Shown here one piece after another: positions 1 through 8,820 of a stretch of DNA of 64,000 nt. The notes beneath the pieces are model-generated. The model saw nothing but the letters and a program-made list of their open reading frames with translations, had not been told where the DNA came from and did no database searches. Source of the DNA: DASYTH01 sp035762905 (GTDB taxonomy: Bacteria > Actinomycetota > Actinomycetes > Mycobacteriales > Pseudonocardiaceae); contig NZ_DASUCC010000076.1 of assembly GCF_035762905.1 (NCBI RefSeq), forward strand, positions 16,377-80,376, written 5' to 3'. The translations under genes and the position numbers were made by a program. Numbering within the stretch: position 1 is the stretch's first letter; each line of letters begins with the position of its first letter.

Positions 1-99
1 GCGATCCGCGCCAACCGTTCACCAAGAGACTTTCGACCCGGAAAGATCTCGGTCGGCCGGAACAAGATCGGTACAGCACACGGATCACGGATTCGGTTA

Positions 100-116
100 C
101 CGGAATAAGATTCCGG
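100..116 (-). terminator. Short hairpin terminator candidate after the ABC permease gene
   Basis: A perfect 7-bp inverted repeat (CCGGAAT / ATTCCGG) with a 3-nt loop lies about 38 nt past the stop codon of the permease gene that reads leftwards. No T-run follows, as is usual in high-GC actinomycetes. The rest of positions 1-154 shows no convincing gene. Confidence 0.45.
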
Positions 117-154
117 CCTGTTCTCCTACCATTCCGCTCCGGTTCCGACAAATG

Positions 155-2839
155 TCAACGGCGGCGTTCGATCGGCAGCCGCGAGCGGGTCAGCAGGCCG
201 GCGCCGAGCATCGCCACCGCCGGCACCACCAGCAGCGTGATGACCAGGTTCAGCCAGGGCACCCCGATCGGCAGCAGCGGCTCCTCCGGCCACACGCCGG
301 CGAACCGCTGGTTGAGCGCGGCCAGCACGGCGAACGACGCGCCGAGCCCGGCGGCCACCCCGAGCAGCGAGCCCAACCCGGCGATCACCCCGGACTGGCT
401 CACCGACAGCACCCGGCGCAACCTCGGCGACGCACCGACCGCCGCCAGCGTGCCGAGGTCCGCCCGGCCGTCCGCGGCGGCCAGCCCGGTGGCCAGCGCG
501 GCCGTGACGATCGTCAGCAGCCCGGCCACGACGGCCAGCACGAACAAATCCCGCGCGCCGTCCTCGGGGCCCCGCTGGACGTACACCTGGTACTCGGTGC
601 CGACCGCCGCCTGGAGCTCGTCCTGTTCCGCGACCGTGGGCACCCGGCTGGTGGTGGCCAGCACGACCAGCGGGGCGGACTCCAACCCGAGCGAACGCGC
701 GGTCGCCTCGGTCAGCAGGGCGATCGGAGCCTTCGGCTGGTGCGGCAGCACGAACCCGGGCGCGGTCACGGTCCGCTCGTCGCCGCCGCCGACCCCCCCG
801 AGCGTCAGGGTCACTTTGCCGTTGTCCAGGAGGCGCTCGTGATCGACGACCACCGCGCCGGAACGCAGGGCCGCGGTGACCCGGTCCAGGTCCTCGGCCG
901 GGATCTGCGTCACCGCGCCCGCCGCGGCCTCGTCGATGACGAGCACGAGGCCGAACGGCGACCCGATCGCGCCGAAGTAGATGTGCTCCTCGCCGACGCC
1001 GGCACAGCGCGGGTCGCGCCGGGCGGCGGCCTGTTCGTCGGCGGTCGGGTCCCGCCGCAGGGTCGCGGGGTCGTACGGGCAGGCGTTGGCCGCGGGTGTC
1101 TTGGCGAAAGCGAAACACCGCCGGCCGCCGCACAGCGGGACGTTGATCTCGTGCACGGCCTCGACCGGCATGGTCCGGCGGATCGCGTCCGCCACGCTCG
1201 GCGGCAGCGTCGACTGACTCTCGGCGGACGGACCGAACCGGCCGACGCTGACGTCGCCCACCTGCCCGGCGTCCGCGTTCGCCTCCTGCCCGGCCACCGC
1301 GAGCAGCACGACGGCGGCCGAGATGGTGCCCACCACCGCGGCCATCACGGCGGCGATGGCCGGCGCGGCGGCCGTGCGGTTGCGGGCGATGTCCCGCAGC
1401 GCCATCCGCGGCGCGACCGGCAGCAGCGGCCCGAGCCGGGCCACCAGACCGACCAGGGCCGGCGTGCACAGCACCAGGCCCAGCTCGAACACGATCAGGG
1501 CGCCCAGGATGATCACCGGGTCGACCCGCACCACCGCCAGCACGGCCAGCCCGGCACCGGCGGCCAGCAGCACCGCGCCGAGCACCGGCCAGCGGCGGCG
1601 GCTGCGCACGACGCCGCGCCGCCCGGCGAGCGCCGCCACCACGTCCTGCCGCGCGGAGATCCACGCGGGCACCAGCGCGGCCAGCACCCCGGTCAGCACC
1701 GCCAGCCCGGCGACGATCACCAGCGGCAGGGCCGCCACCCGCAGGCCGTCGCTGCGCGCGTTCTCCAACCGCTCGAGCGCCGGCAGCAGCAGCGTGACCG
1801 CGGCCAGGCCGAGCGCGACCCCGCCCACCGCGGCCACCGCGCCAAGCACCACGCCGTCGGCCAGCACGATCCGGCGTACCTGCGCCGGGGCGGCACCGGC
1901 CGCGGAGACCATCGCCAGCTCGCGCCTGCGCCGCCGGACGCCGACCGCGAACGCCGGGCCGGCCAGCAGGACGATCTCCAGCATGGCCAGACCGGAGACC
2001 ATGGTGAGGATGCCCGCCGGGGGCCCCTCTCCCTCGTTGATCGAGACGTCCATGTCGTACCGCTCGGCCGGAGCCGGCGGGTTCTCCAGCACGTGCCGGG
2101 ACACCGCCAGCAGCCCGTCGGTGTTGAGCTCCTTGACCTGTGCCCAGGTCACCGGGGCGGACGTGGCCACCAGCCAGCGCAGGCCCTGCCGGTCCGGCTC
2201 GATCAGGTCGGACGAGCCGGGCAGCACGATCACGCTGGCCCGCAGGTCGGCCGGATCCTCGACCAGCGCCACCACCCGCAGCGTCCGGTCACCCTCGGCC
2301 AGCCGCACGGTGCCGCCGACCCCGGTGCCGAGCCGTTCGGCGGCGGCCGGGGTGAGCGCGACCTCGTCCGCGGCCGCCGGTGCCCGGCCCTCCTTCGGCA
2401 GGAAGATGCCCTGTGCCAACGGATCGGCGTAGTCCAGCGCCCGGGCGCTGAGCGTGCCGACCCCGGTCGCGGTGCGCACGGTCAGGTCGCCGGACTGGTC
2501 CCGGAGCACCCGGGTGGCGGCCGGAAGCCGTTCGCGCAGCTGCTCGTCGGTCGGCGCCGGCCCGGCCGGCGCGCTGGATGCGTTGACCGGGAACGAAACC
2601 AGGTGCTCGGGCAGCTGCCGCACCGCGCCGTCGTCCTGCCAGGCCACGACGGCCTGCCCGGTGCCCATCAGCTGCCGCGCCCGCTGCGCGGTGCTGATCT
2701 CGAAGGTGTCCCAGGCGACCGCCAGGAAGGTGACCGCCGCGACCGGCACCATGATCAGCGCGACGACCAGCGCCGAGCGCCCCCGGTGCCGGACCGCCTC
2801 CCGCCGGGCGATGCGCAGCGCCGCACGCCAACCCCTCAC
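155..2839 (-). CDS. ABC transporter permease, FtsX/MacB-like
   Basis: This encodes an 894-residue integral membrane protein, the permease half of an FtsX/MacB-type ABC exporter. About ten hydrophobic segments are visible: one near residues 20-40, a large extracytoplasmic region, a group of membrane segments in the middle, a second extracytoplasmic region, and three more segments at the C terminus. This duplicated layout is typical of actinobacterial FtsX-domain permeases. The GTG start at 2839 is chosen because its GTGA overlaps the stop codon of the ATPase gene, so the two are translationally coupled. A PadR regulator lies upstream in the same operon, and such operons usually respond to antibiotics or envelope stress. 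The substrate cannot be told from the sequence. Confidence 0.9.
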   Translation of the reverse strand: MRGWRAALRIARREAVRHRGRSALVVALIMVPVAAVTFLAVAWDTFEISTAQRARQLMGTGQAVVAWQDDGAVRQLPEHLVSFPVNASSAPAGPAPTDEQLRERLPAATRVLRDQSGDLTVRTATGVGTLSARALDYADPLAQGIFLPKEGRAPAAADEVALTPAAAERLGTGVGGTVRLAEGDRTLRVVALVEDPADLRASVIVLPGSSDLIEPDRQGLRWLVATSAPVTWAQVKELNTDGLLAVSRHVLENPPAPAERYDMDVSINEGEGPPAGILTMVSGLAMLEIVLLAGPAFAVGVRRRRRELAMVSAAGAAPAQVRRIVLADGVVLGAVAAVGGVALGLAAVTLLLPALERLENARSDGLRVAALPLVIVAGLAVLTGVLAALVPAWISARQDVVAALAGRRGVVRSRRRWPVLGAVLLAAGAGLAVLAVVRVDPVIILGALIVFELGLVLCTPALVGLVARLGPLLPVAPRMALRDIARNRTAAAPAIAAVMAAVVGTISAAVVLLAVAGQEANADAGQVGDVSVGRFGPSAESQSTLPPSVADAIRRTMPVEAVHEINVPLCGGRRCFAFAKTPAANACPYDPATLRRDPTADEQAAARRDPRCAGVGEEHIYFGAIGSPFGLVLVIDEAAAGAVTQIPAEDLDRVTAALRSGAVVVDHERLLDNGKVTLTLGGVGGGDERTVTAPGFVLPHQPKAPIALLTEATARSLGLESAPLVVLATTSRVPTVAEQDELQAAVGTEYQVYVQRGPEDGARDLFVLAVVAGLLTIVTAALATGLAAADGRADLGTLAAVGASPRLRRVLSVSQSGVIAGLGSLLGVAAGLGASFAVLAALNQRFAGVWPEEPLLPIGVPWLNLVITLLVVPAVAMLGAGLLTRSRLPIERRR

Positions 2840-3558
2840 CGGGCACCGCCCGGCGCGAGCAGCTCGTCCGGCTGGTCCAGCGGACCGGCGGTGTCGACCA
2901 CGACGCCGTCGCGCAGGAACACCACGCGGTCGGCCCAGGCCGCGTGCCGGGCGTCGTGCGTGACCAGCACCCCGGCCGCCCCATCGTCTACTTTGGACCG
3001 GATGAGGCGGAGCACGGCCTCGCCGGTCTGCGAGTCCAGCGCCCCGGTGGGCTCGTCGGCCAGGATCAGCCGGCGCTTGCCGATCAGTGCCCGGGCGATC
3101 GCCACGCGCTGCTGCTGACCGCCGGACATCTCGTCCGGGAACCGGGACGCGTAGCCGTCGAGGTCCACTTCGGACAGTGCGGACGCGGCGAGCGCCCGCG
3201 CCTTGCGGGCGGCCACCCCGTCCAGTTCGAGCGGCAGCGCGACGTTCTCCGCCGCGGTGAGGCTGGCCAGCAGGTTGAGGTCCTGGAACACATAGCCGAC
3301 CCGCTGCCGGCGCACGGTGGCCAGCGCCCGCCTGCCCAAGCCGCTCAGGTCGACGCCGTCCACGTGCACCGAGCCCTGGCTCGGCCGGTCCAGCCCGCCG
3401 GCCAGGTTCAGCAGCGTCGACTTCCCCGAACCGGACGGTCCCATCACCGCGACCAGCTCGCCGGGTTCGACGGCCAGCGTGATTCCGCGCAGGGCGTGCA
3501 CCGCCGTCTCGCCGCTGCCGTGCACCCGGTGCACGTCGCGCAGTTCCAGAACCGTCAT
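2836..3558 (-). CDS. ABC transporter ATP-binding protein, LolD/MacB type
   Basis: This is a 240-residue ATPase subunit that powers the adjacent FtsX-like permease. All nucleotide-binding motifs are visible: Walker A GPSGSGKS near residue 40, the Q-loop within YVFQDLN, the ABC signature MSGGQQQR, Walker B LILADEPTGALD, and the H-loop in VTHDARH. Length and motif spacing match the LolD/MacB family exactly. The ATG start at 3558 overlaps the stop of the upstream PadR gene (ATGA), and its own stop overlaps the GTG of the permease. The three genes therefore form a tightly coupled operon. The transported substrate is unknown. Confidence 0.95.
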   Translation of the reverse strand: MTVLELRDVHRVHGSGETAVHALRGITLAVEPGELVAVMGPSGSGKSTLLNLAGGLDRPSQGSVHVDGVDLSGLGRRALATVRRQRVGYVFQDLNLLASLTAAENVALPLELDGVAARKARALAASALSEVDLDGYASRFPDEMSGGQQQRVAIARALIGKRRLILADEPTGALDSQTGEAVLRLIRSKVDDGAAGVLVTHDARHAAWADRVVFLRDGVVVDTAGPLDQPDELLAPGGAR

Positions 3559-4127
3559 CTCGAGACCTCCCAGCTCGATTCGGTTGCCGGCTGCGTCGCC
3601 GCGTCCGGCGGTGGGGTGTACCGGACCAGGCTGGCCTCACAGTGGTCCAACCAGCGGACCTCGGCCTCGGCCTGGAAGATCATCGCGTCCAGCACCAGGC
3701 GCCAGGGCAGGTCGTCCGGCCTGGCGTCGGCCGGCTTCAGCCGGGTCAGCTCCTGCAGCGAGCGCACCGTGGCGGTGCGCTGGGTCTGCACGACCGCCTG
3801 GATGTCGACCCCGGGTGTGGTCAGCGCCAGCGCGAGCTTGATCGCCAGCTCGTCGCGCGGCCGGTCGGCCCGGCCCACCGGCGTGGCGAACCACTGCGCC
3901 AGCTCCGCGCGTCCGGCGTCGGTGATCTCGTAGTCGCGGTGCCCGTCGTCGCCGTCCGGCATCGCGTGCACCAGTTCGTCCCGCTCCAGCCGGGACAGCG
4001 TCGTGTACACCTGCCCGATGTTCAGCGGCCACGTCCCGCCCGTGGACTCCTCGAACGCCGCGCGCAACTGGTATCCGTGCATCGGCCCGCGCTCAAGCAG
4101 CGCGAGCAACCCGTACCTGACCGACAT
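3555..4127 (-). CDS. PadR-family transcriptional regulator
   Basis: The product is a 190-residue PadR-type regulator. The N-terminal winged helix reads YGLLALLERGPMHGYQL, followed by the conserved LNIGQVYTTLSRLERDELV recognition region and the DYEITDAGRAEL wing. A C-terminal helical dimerisation region (residues about 90-175) places it among the longer, subfamily-2-like PadR proteins. The ATG at 4127 is preferred over a longer reading frame to 4190, because the extension is encoded by a near-perfect palindrome that looks like the operator. It heads an operon with the ABC ATPase and permease and probably represses it, with derepression by a small-molecule ligand. Confidence 0.92.
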   Translation of the reverse strand: MSVRYGLLALLERGPMHGYQLRAAFEESTGGTWPLNIGQVYTTLSRLERDELVHAMPDGDDGHRDYEITDAGRAELAQWFATPVGRADRPRDELAIKLALALTTPGVDIQAVVQTQRTATVRSLQELTRLKPADARPDDLPWRLVLDAMIFQAEAEVRWLDHCEASLVRYTPPPDAATQPATESSWEVSR

Positions 4128-4129
4128 GG

Positions 4130-4153
4130 ATACTGAGTATGCATACTCGGTAT
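4130..4153. promoter_or_regulatory. Near-perfect 24-bp palindrome, probable PadR operator
   Basis: A 24-bp inverted repeat centred on GTATGCATAC has only one mismatched pair and ends 3 bp upstream of the PadR ATG. Its AT-rich ATAC...GTAT ends stand out from the local sequence. The position suits autorepression of the PadR-ABC operon. This is inferred from symmetry and position only. Confidence 0.7.
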
Positions 4154-4226
4154 CCCCAGCGCAAGGAGCGGTCTGTCGGTCCCCGGGCATAGGCTCAGCG
4201 CCGATCCGAAGATCCTGGGAGGACAG

Positions 4227-5315
4227 ATGCCACAGAAGGTTCTGCTCGCGATCGGTACCCGGAAGGGACTATGGCTGGCCACCAGCACCGACGGCCGGGC
4301 CAGCTGGGACGTGACCGGCCCGCACCATGCCATGACCGACGTGTACGCGGTCGCCATCGACACCCGCCGGGACACGCCGCGGCTGCTGGCCGGAGTGAAC
4401 AGCGAGCACTTCGGGCCGAGCGTGGCCACCAGCGACGACCTGGGCGCCACCTGGCAGGAGCCCGACCACGCCCCGATCGCTTTCCCCGAGGACACCGGCG
4501 AGGCGCTGGCCCGCGCCTGGCAGATCGCCCCCGGCCCGGCCGGTGAGCCGGACGTGGTCTACGCCGGGGTCGAGCCGTCCGCGCTGTTCCGCTCCACCGA
4601 CGGCGGCCGCACCTACGAGCTGGTCCGCGGCCTGTGGGACCACCCGCACCGCGAGCACTGGACGCCCGGCGGCGGCGGCAAGGCGATCCACTCGGTGATC
4701 CCGCACCCGACCGCGCCCGAGGTGGTCACGGTGGCCATGTCGACCGGCGGCGTCTACCGCACCGAGGACGGTGGCGCCTCGTGGCAGCCGCGCAACACCG
4801 GCATCCGCGCGGTGCACGTGCCCGACCCGTATCCGGAGTACGGCCACTGCGTGCACAAGATCGCCGCCAACCCGGCCGCCCCGGACCGGTACTTCGTCCA
4901 GGTGCACCACGGCGTCTACCGCAGCGACGACGCCACGGCCAGTTGGCAGTCCATCGCCGACGGGCTGCCGAGCGACTTCGGCTTCCCGATGGTGGCGCAC
5001 CCGCACCGGCCCGACGTGATCTACAACTTCCCGCTCGTGGCCGACGCCATGCGGTTCCCGCCGGAGGGCAAGTGCCGCGTGTACCGCAGCGAGGACGCCG
5101 GCAAGACCTGGGACGCGCTTGGCAAGGGACTGCCGGACGGGTTCTGGTCCGGGGTGATGCGCGACGCCATGTGCGCCGACGACGCCGACCCGGCCGGGCT
5201 GTACTTCGGCTCCCGCACCGGCGAGGTCTACGCCAGCCGCGACGAGGGCGACAGCTGGCAGCCGGTCGCCACCCACCTGCCCGACGTGCTGTGCGTCCGG
5301 GCCGCTGTGGTCTGA
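4227..5315 (+). CDS. BNR/Asp-box repeat protein (sialidase-like beta-propeller)
   Basis: The protein has 362 residues and no signal peptide. It contains several BNR/Asp-box signatures of the SxDGGxTW type: STDGGRTYE, TEDGGASWQ, SEDAGKTWD and SRDEGDSWQ. These predict a beta-propeller fold related to sialidases and VPS10/exo-alpha-sialidase-like proteins. Such cytosolic BNR proteins are common in actinomycetes, but their substrate is not known. A good ribosome-binding site (GGGAGGAC) supports the ATG at 4227. The gene is followed after 4 bp by a MoaD/ThiS-like gene, so the two are probably co-transcribed, and a strong hairpin closes the unit. Catalytic sialidase residues are not evident, so enzymatic activity should not be assumed. 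Confidence 0.85.
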   Translation: MPQKVLLAIGTRKGLWLATSTDGRASWDVTGPHHAMTDVYAVAIDTRRDTPRLLAGVNSEHFGPSVATSDDLGATWQEPDHAPIAFPEDTGEALARAWQIAPGPAGEPDVVYAGVEPSALFRSTDGGRTYELVRGLWDHPHREHWTPGGGGKAIHSVIPHPTAPEVVTVAMSTGGVYRTEDGGASWQPRNTGIRAVHVPDPYPEYGHCVHKIAANPAAPDRYFVQVHHGVYRSDDATASWQSIADGLPSDFGFPMVAHPHRPDVIYNFPLVADAMRFPPEGKCRVYRSEDAGKTWDALGKGLPDGFWSGVMRDAMCADDADPAGLYFGSRTGEVYASRDEGDSWQPVATHLPDVLCVRAAVV

Positions 5316-5319
5316 CGCC

Positions 5320-5604
5320 ATGCGGGTCACCGTGCTGCTTCCCGGCGTGCTGCGGGACCGGGCCGACGGGCAGTCCCGGCTCGACGTCGACGTCGCCGAG
5401 CCGGCAACCCTCGCCGGCCTGCTCGACGTGCTCGCCACGAGCTACCCCGCGCTCGAGCGCCGGCTGCGCGACGAGAGCGCCACCCTGCGCCGCTACGTCA
5501 ACTTCTATGTCAACGGCGAGGAATGCCGGTACACCGGCGCCGCCGCCACCCCGCTGTCCGACGGCGCCGAGGTCCAGATCATCCCGTCCGTCGCCGGCGG
5601 ATGA
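5320..5604 (+). CDS. MoaD/ThiS-family small sulfur-carrier-like protein
   Basis: This is a 94-residue ubiquitin-fold protein of the MoaD/ThiS family. It has the expected pattern of beta strands, the conserved region LSDGAEVQIIPSVAGG, and the C-terminal Gly-Gly that is adenylated and thiocarboxylated in sulfur carriers. MoaD proteins are usually about 80 residues, so the length is normal. It lies 4 bp after the BNR-repeat gene. No MoaE, ThiG or E1-like gene is adjacent, so its partner and pathway are unknown. The pairing with a BNR protein suggests a joint function, but that is inference. Confidence 0.88.
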   Translation: MRVTVLLPGVLRDRADGQSRLDVDVAEPATLAGLLDVLATSYPALERRLRDESATLRRYVNFYVNGEECRYTGAAATPLSDGAEVQIIPSVAGG

Positions 5605-5611
5605 GCCCGGG

Positions 5612-5654
5612 TCCGGGCCGGCTCTGCACCCCCAGCACCCAGAGCCGGCCCGGA
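5612..5654 (+). terminator. Strong hairpin terminator after the MoaD-like gene
   Basis: A perfect 15-bp inverted repeat (5612-5626 pairs with 5640-5654) with a 13-nt loop begins 8 nt after the MoaD stop codon. It is very GC-rich and is followed by TTCCCC. It may also stop transcription arriving from the LuxR gene on the other strand. Confidence 0.85.
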
Positions 5655-5722
5655 TTCCCCCCGCCGGTGGGCGTCCGGGGGTTCTACGCAGGGTGACACG
5701 CCGGGGCGGTGTGCTCCATTGG

Positions 5723-5971
5723 CTATTCCGCCAGGTCCGATCCCGGCGCGCGCAGGGTCCATTCCACATAGGCGACCGCCGCGCCCACCCGGGACGCGAC
5801 CCCGAGCTTCTGAATGATCCGGCTCACGTGGGCGCGCGCCGTTCGCTCGCGGATTCCCAGCAGTACGGCCACTTCCCGATCGGTCTTGTCCTGTGCCAGC
5901 AGCCGGAGAACGTCCCATTCCCGCTTGGTGAGGCTGGCGAACAGGTGCGTGCTGTCGGATTGCGTGGACAA
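5723..5971 (-). CDS. Small LuxR-type HTH regulator
   Basis: The product is an 82-residue protein made of little more than a LuxR/FixJ-type helix-turn-helix. The motif LTKREWDVLRLLAQDKTDREVAVLLGIRERTARAHVSRIIQKLGV is the classic four-helix DNA-binding domain, including the conserved LT.RE start and VxxHVxxIxxKL recognition helix. No receiver or ligand-binding domain is present, so it is an orphan GerE-like regulator. The start is a TTG at 5971 with AAGGAG about 10 nt upstream, which makes the exact start uncertain. The 228 bp upstream (5972-6199) hold its likely promoter and no gene. Its target is unknown. Confidence 0.8.
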   Translation of the reverse strand: MSTQSDSTHLFASLTKREWDVLRLLAQDKTDREVAVLLGIRERTARAHVSRIIQKLGVASRVGAAVAYVEWTLRAPGSDLAE

Positions 5972-6199
5972 CGTGCGCCATCTCCTTCGCCCGGCGAAGA
6001 AGGAGCGCCTGCACCTCCACGGCCAGTCAGGAGATTGAACGCCTCAGCCGACCACCGAGACAGGAACAGACGACCCTTTACGGTCAACCTCATTCTGGCA
6101 CAAGAAGGTCGCACGGCACGACGAAGAACCAGCCAGGTGGATCATGCTCGAAACGGCCTTCCGTAGCGCCCGCGACACATTGCGCGACGGACCGCGAGG

Positions 6200-7126
6200 T
6201 CAGGTGACGAAGACGGTGAACTCGGCCCGGTGTACCTGGCCGGCCACGCTGAACTCGAGGAACAGCCGGTGTTCGCCGCGATGCGCGAACTGGGCGGCGA
6301 AGCGAATCTCCGGGCCGCCGAGCAGTTCCCCGATCACCTGGTCCTGCGGATGTTGGTGCAGCAGGCCCATGCTGATCGAGTTGAACGCCGACATGTGCGC
6401 GTAGGCGCCGAGATAGGCGTCCAGGCGGTCGACCGGCGCGCCGGCCTCGTCGGTGACCCGGAACCGCAGCTCGTTGACCTTGTTCACGGCCACCGCCGCG
6501 GCGCCGTCGGCGCGGCTGACGGTGAGCGCGCCGGCCTTGGCGCTGGCCGCCGGGGGTGCCAGGGGAACCAGCGCGGTGTCCCCGGGGATCACGAACGAGA
6601 CACCGAGCACGGTGGAGTGCATCGGGTCGGTCCGTTCCGGCGCGAGAAACTCGGCGTAGAGCCGGTACAGGCCGCCGTCCGGCACGGCGATCGTGGTGTG
6701 CCAGGTGTCCCCGTGCAGTTCGGGGTGCAGATGCTGGTACTGGCTCATGTCCTCGCGCAACACGTAGAAGTGCAGCGGCTTGGTGTGCCCGATGTCGTAG
6801 CGGGTCAACGGGTTCCCGCGCATGTCGAGGATCCGGAAGGCCACCGGGACCGCCGCACCGCGTTCGGCGGGCTCTTCGGACAGCACGATCCGGTAGCCGT
6901 CGTGCACCACGTCCAGGCCCTCGTCGACGACCGAGGTACTCGGCGGCACCACCCGGTGGGCCTGGTGCCCGGACGCGCTGCCGCAGGACCTGGCCGAGAC
7001 GAACACCAGAAGCCCGGCCAGGACCAGGGCGGCGACGGCCATCGAGGTCGTCACCGCCCTGTTCGGTCGGCGGTAACCGAGCCGGGCGCGGAGTTCCGCG
7101 CGCCGGCCGGTTCGGTCACGAATCAA
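6200..7126 (-). CDS. Membrane-anchored extracytoplasmic His-rich protein
   Basis: I do not recognise a named family with certainty. The protein has a basic N-terminal stretch, one hydrophobic segment (AVAALVLAGLLVFVSA) and a large extracytoplasmic region of Ig-like beta character. The latter carries HLHPEL, a W-H pair, and AHMSAFNS.S.GLLHQHP; such His/Met patterns occur in actinobacterial secreted metal-related proteins. A metal (perhaps copper) handling role is only inference. The start is uncertain. A TTG at 7126 supplies the positive charges expected before the membrane segment and lies 17 bp after the upstream stop codon, whereas GTG at 7054 and ATG at 7042 are alternatives. It probably shares a transcript with the LVIVD-repeat protein upstream. 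Confidence 0.65.
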   Translation of the reverse strand: MIRDRTGRRAELRARLGYRRPNRAVTTSMAVAALVLAGLLVFVSARSCGSASGHQAHRVVPPSTSVVDEGLDVVHDGYRIVLSEEPAERGAAVPVAFRILDMRGNPLTRYDIGHTKPLHFYVLREDMSQYQHLHPELHGDTWHTTIAVPDGGLYRLYAEFLAPERTDPMHSTVLGVSFVIPGDTALVPLAPPAASAKAGALTVSRADGAAAVAVNKVNELRFRVTDEAGAPVDRLDAYLGAYAHMSAFNSISMGLLHQHPQDQVIGELLGGPEIRFAAQFAHRGEHRLFLEFSVAGQVHRAEFTVFVT

Positions 7127-7145
7127 AACGATCGGTCCCGCATGG

Positions 7146-8423
7146 CTACACCGTCGCCCGGACCAGGACCAGGCCCTGTTCGATTCCGCTGATGGCAATG
7201 GTTCCGCTGCTGAAGAACGGGTAGACGTTCCACGCACCGTTGAAACCGCTGCTGTTGTTCGCCGGGTAGATGTCGAAGAAGCCGATCTCGCTCAGCTGGT
7301 TCGACGCGATCCCGCTGGCGTTCAGGATGCGCAGTCCGGCCCGGTAGTTGGCCTGGTAGATGCGGTTGCCAACGACGTACTGGTTGTGGTCGACCGCGGT
7401 ACCGAACGTCGGGTTGTACGTTCCGGTGTGCACCGGGCGGTCCAGGTCGGAGACGTTCCAGATCAGCGTGCGCGGGTTGTTGTCCAGCTCGTCGTCCATC
7501 ACCAGGCGGGCGTGGTCACCGGTGAGCCAGCCCTGGTGGGTGTACCGCGCGTTGGTGTAGGTGGTGCGGGAGAGCTGGCGCGGCGCGGTCTTCGTGGTCA
7601 CGTCGACGATGGTCAGCGTGTCCTCGTTGTAGTTGAAGCAGATCTCCCGGCCGCGGTGGGTGGTGTCCGGGCCGTTGTAGACCACGCACTGGTTCTCGTG
7701 CACGTAGCCGTCGTTGCTCACGCAGCCGGCGTTGCGCGGCGAGGTCGGGGCCTGCACGTTGACCATGTGCACGCCACCGCTGCAGGTGTTGGTGCCGACG
7801 GCGTAGATGAACCCGGTCTGCTCGTTGACCGACAGCGTGTGCGAGTTGCCGAAGCCGGTGTAGCGGGCGTTGGCGGTGAACGTCTGCGGGGTGGTGACGT
7901 TGCGCAGCCGGGTCAGGTCGAACACCTGCATGCCGTGGCTGGAGATGTTGTCCGCGCCGATGAACGCGTGGTTGCGGTACACCTTGATGTCCCGCCAGCT
8001 GCTGCTGGTTCCGTTGTGCGACGGCAGGTTGCCCAGGTAGCGCGGGGTGGTCGGCGTGGTCACGTCGACGAACGCGGCGCCGTTGCTGCGGCCGAAGATG
8101 ATGTACTCCCGGCCGGTGGACGAGTCGGTCCAGCCCCACATGCTGTTGCCCCGGCCGCCGCCGATGCTGGTCAGCGGCAGGTGAGCCAGCAGGTCAACGT
8201 TGCGGCACGGGAACTGGCCGGCCATTCCGTTGGTGCAGGGGACAAGAGCCAGGCCGGTGACCGGATCCTGGCGCCAGGCCGGTTCATGATCCCGCTCCAT
8301 GGCCGCGGCTTCGGCCTTTCCTTCAGGCGAGTTGGGATCATGGGCCGAAGCCGGCGATGCCAGGACCGCCAGGGCACTGACCGCGACCACGGCCAGGCCG
8401 ACCAATCGCTTAGGGCTGCGCAT
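7146..8423 (-). CDS. Secreted LVIVD-repeat (choice-of-anchor B) protein
   Basis: This is a 425-residue exported protein. A Sec signal peptide (residues 1-28, ending ASPASA) is followed by a propeller built of LVIVD-type repeats. These are recognisable as MWGWTDSSTGREY, AAFVDVTTPTTPRYLG, MQVFDLTRLRNV, VHMVNVQAPTSPRNAG and LTIVDVTTKTAPRQLS. That arrangement matches the 'choice-of-anchor B' family of surface or secreted proteins, whose biochemical role is unknown. The ATG at 8423 is preferred over one 18 bp upstream because GAGGAG lies 6 nt before it. The likely co-transcribed gene downstream encodes the His-rich extracytoplasmic protein. Confidence 0.88.
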   Translation of the reverse strand: MRSPKRLVGLAVVAVSALAVLASPASAHDPNSPEGKAEAAAMERDHEPAWRQDPVTGLALVPCTNGMAGQFPCRNVDLLAHLPLTSIGGGRGNSMWGWTDSSTGREYIIFGRSNGAAFVDVTTPTTPRYLGNLPSHNGTSSSWRDIKVYRNHAFIGADNISSHGMQVFDLTRLRNVTTPQTFTANARYTGFGNSHTLSVNEQTGFIYAVGTNTCSGGVHMVNVQAPTSPRNAGCVSNDGYVHENQCVVYNGPDTTHRGREICFNYNEDTLTIVDVTTKTAPRQLSRTTYTNARYTHQGWLTGDHARLVMDDELDNNPRTLIWNVSDLDRPVHTGTYNPTFGTAVDHNQYVVGNRIYQANYRAGLRILNASGIASNQLSEIGFFDIYPANNSSGFNGAWNVYPFFSSGTIAISGIEQGLVLVRATV

Positions 8424-8620
8424 AGTCAACTCCTCGAACATCGCGCCAGCAGGGAGACACGACGAAACCGGGCAGTATGCCCACGAACACGTTAGGTGCC
8501 CCACCCCGGTCCCGACCATCCCAAGGACCCATACCAAGCGTTGATGGTCCGGCACCCACCGTGTCCGCCCGTCACCGGCGCCGGTCGCCGAGGGGCCGGC
8601 CGGAAGACCACGCGGTGTGA

Positions 8621-8634
8621 ACAACATCTGTTGT
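8621..8634. promoter_or_regulatory. 14-bp palindrome in the 397-bp divergent intergenic region
   Basis: ACAACA-TC-TGTTGT is a perfect inverted repeat in the region 8424-8820, which separates the leftward LVIVD gene from the rightward dehydrogenase unit. The same region holds a looser GACCATC/GATGGTC pair near 8515-8550. No gene was found in this stretch. The palindrome is a candidate operator for an unknown regulator. Confidence 0.4.
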
Positions 8635-8820
8635 CCGGTGATCGTCGGGCGTGGTAGCTTACCGTTCGCGGCGGCTCCGGGATGGATTGTGTGCATTTGT
8701 CCGAGGGGGGCCACAGGAAACCCGGGGCCTGGAATTGTTCGCCGACATTTGCGGTGTGCGCCATTGTTCACTTTTCCTGGTCTCGGGTTGCCACTCGACT
8801 GGCGAACAGGAACGGGAGTA

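Noticed and set aside
152..3118. A 988-codon open frame on the plus strand opposite the ABC permease
   Set aside because: It is a shadow of the high-GC codon pattern of the opposite gene. Its translation is Arg/Gln/His-rich with no recognisable domain.
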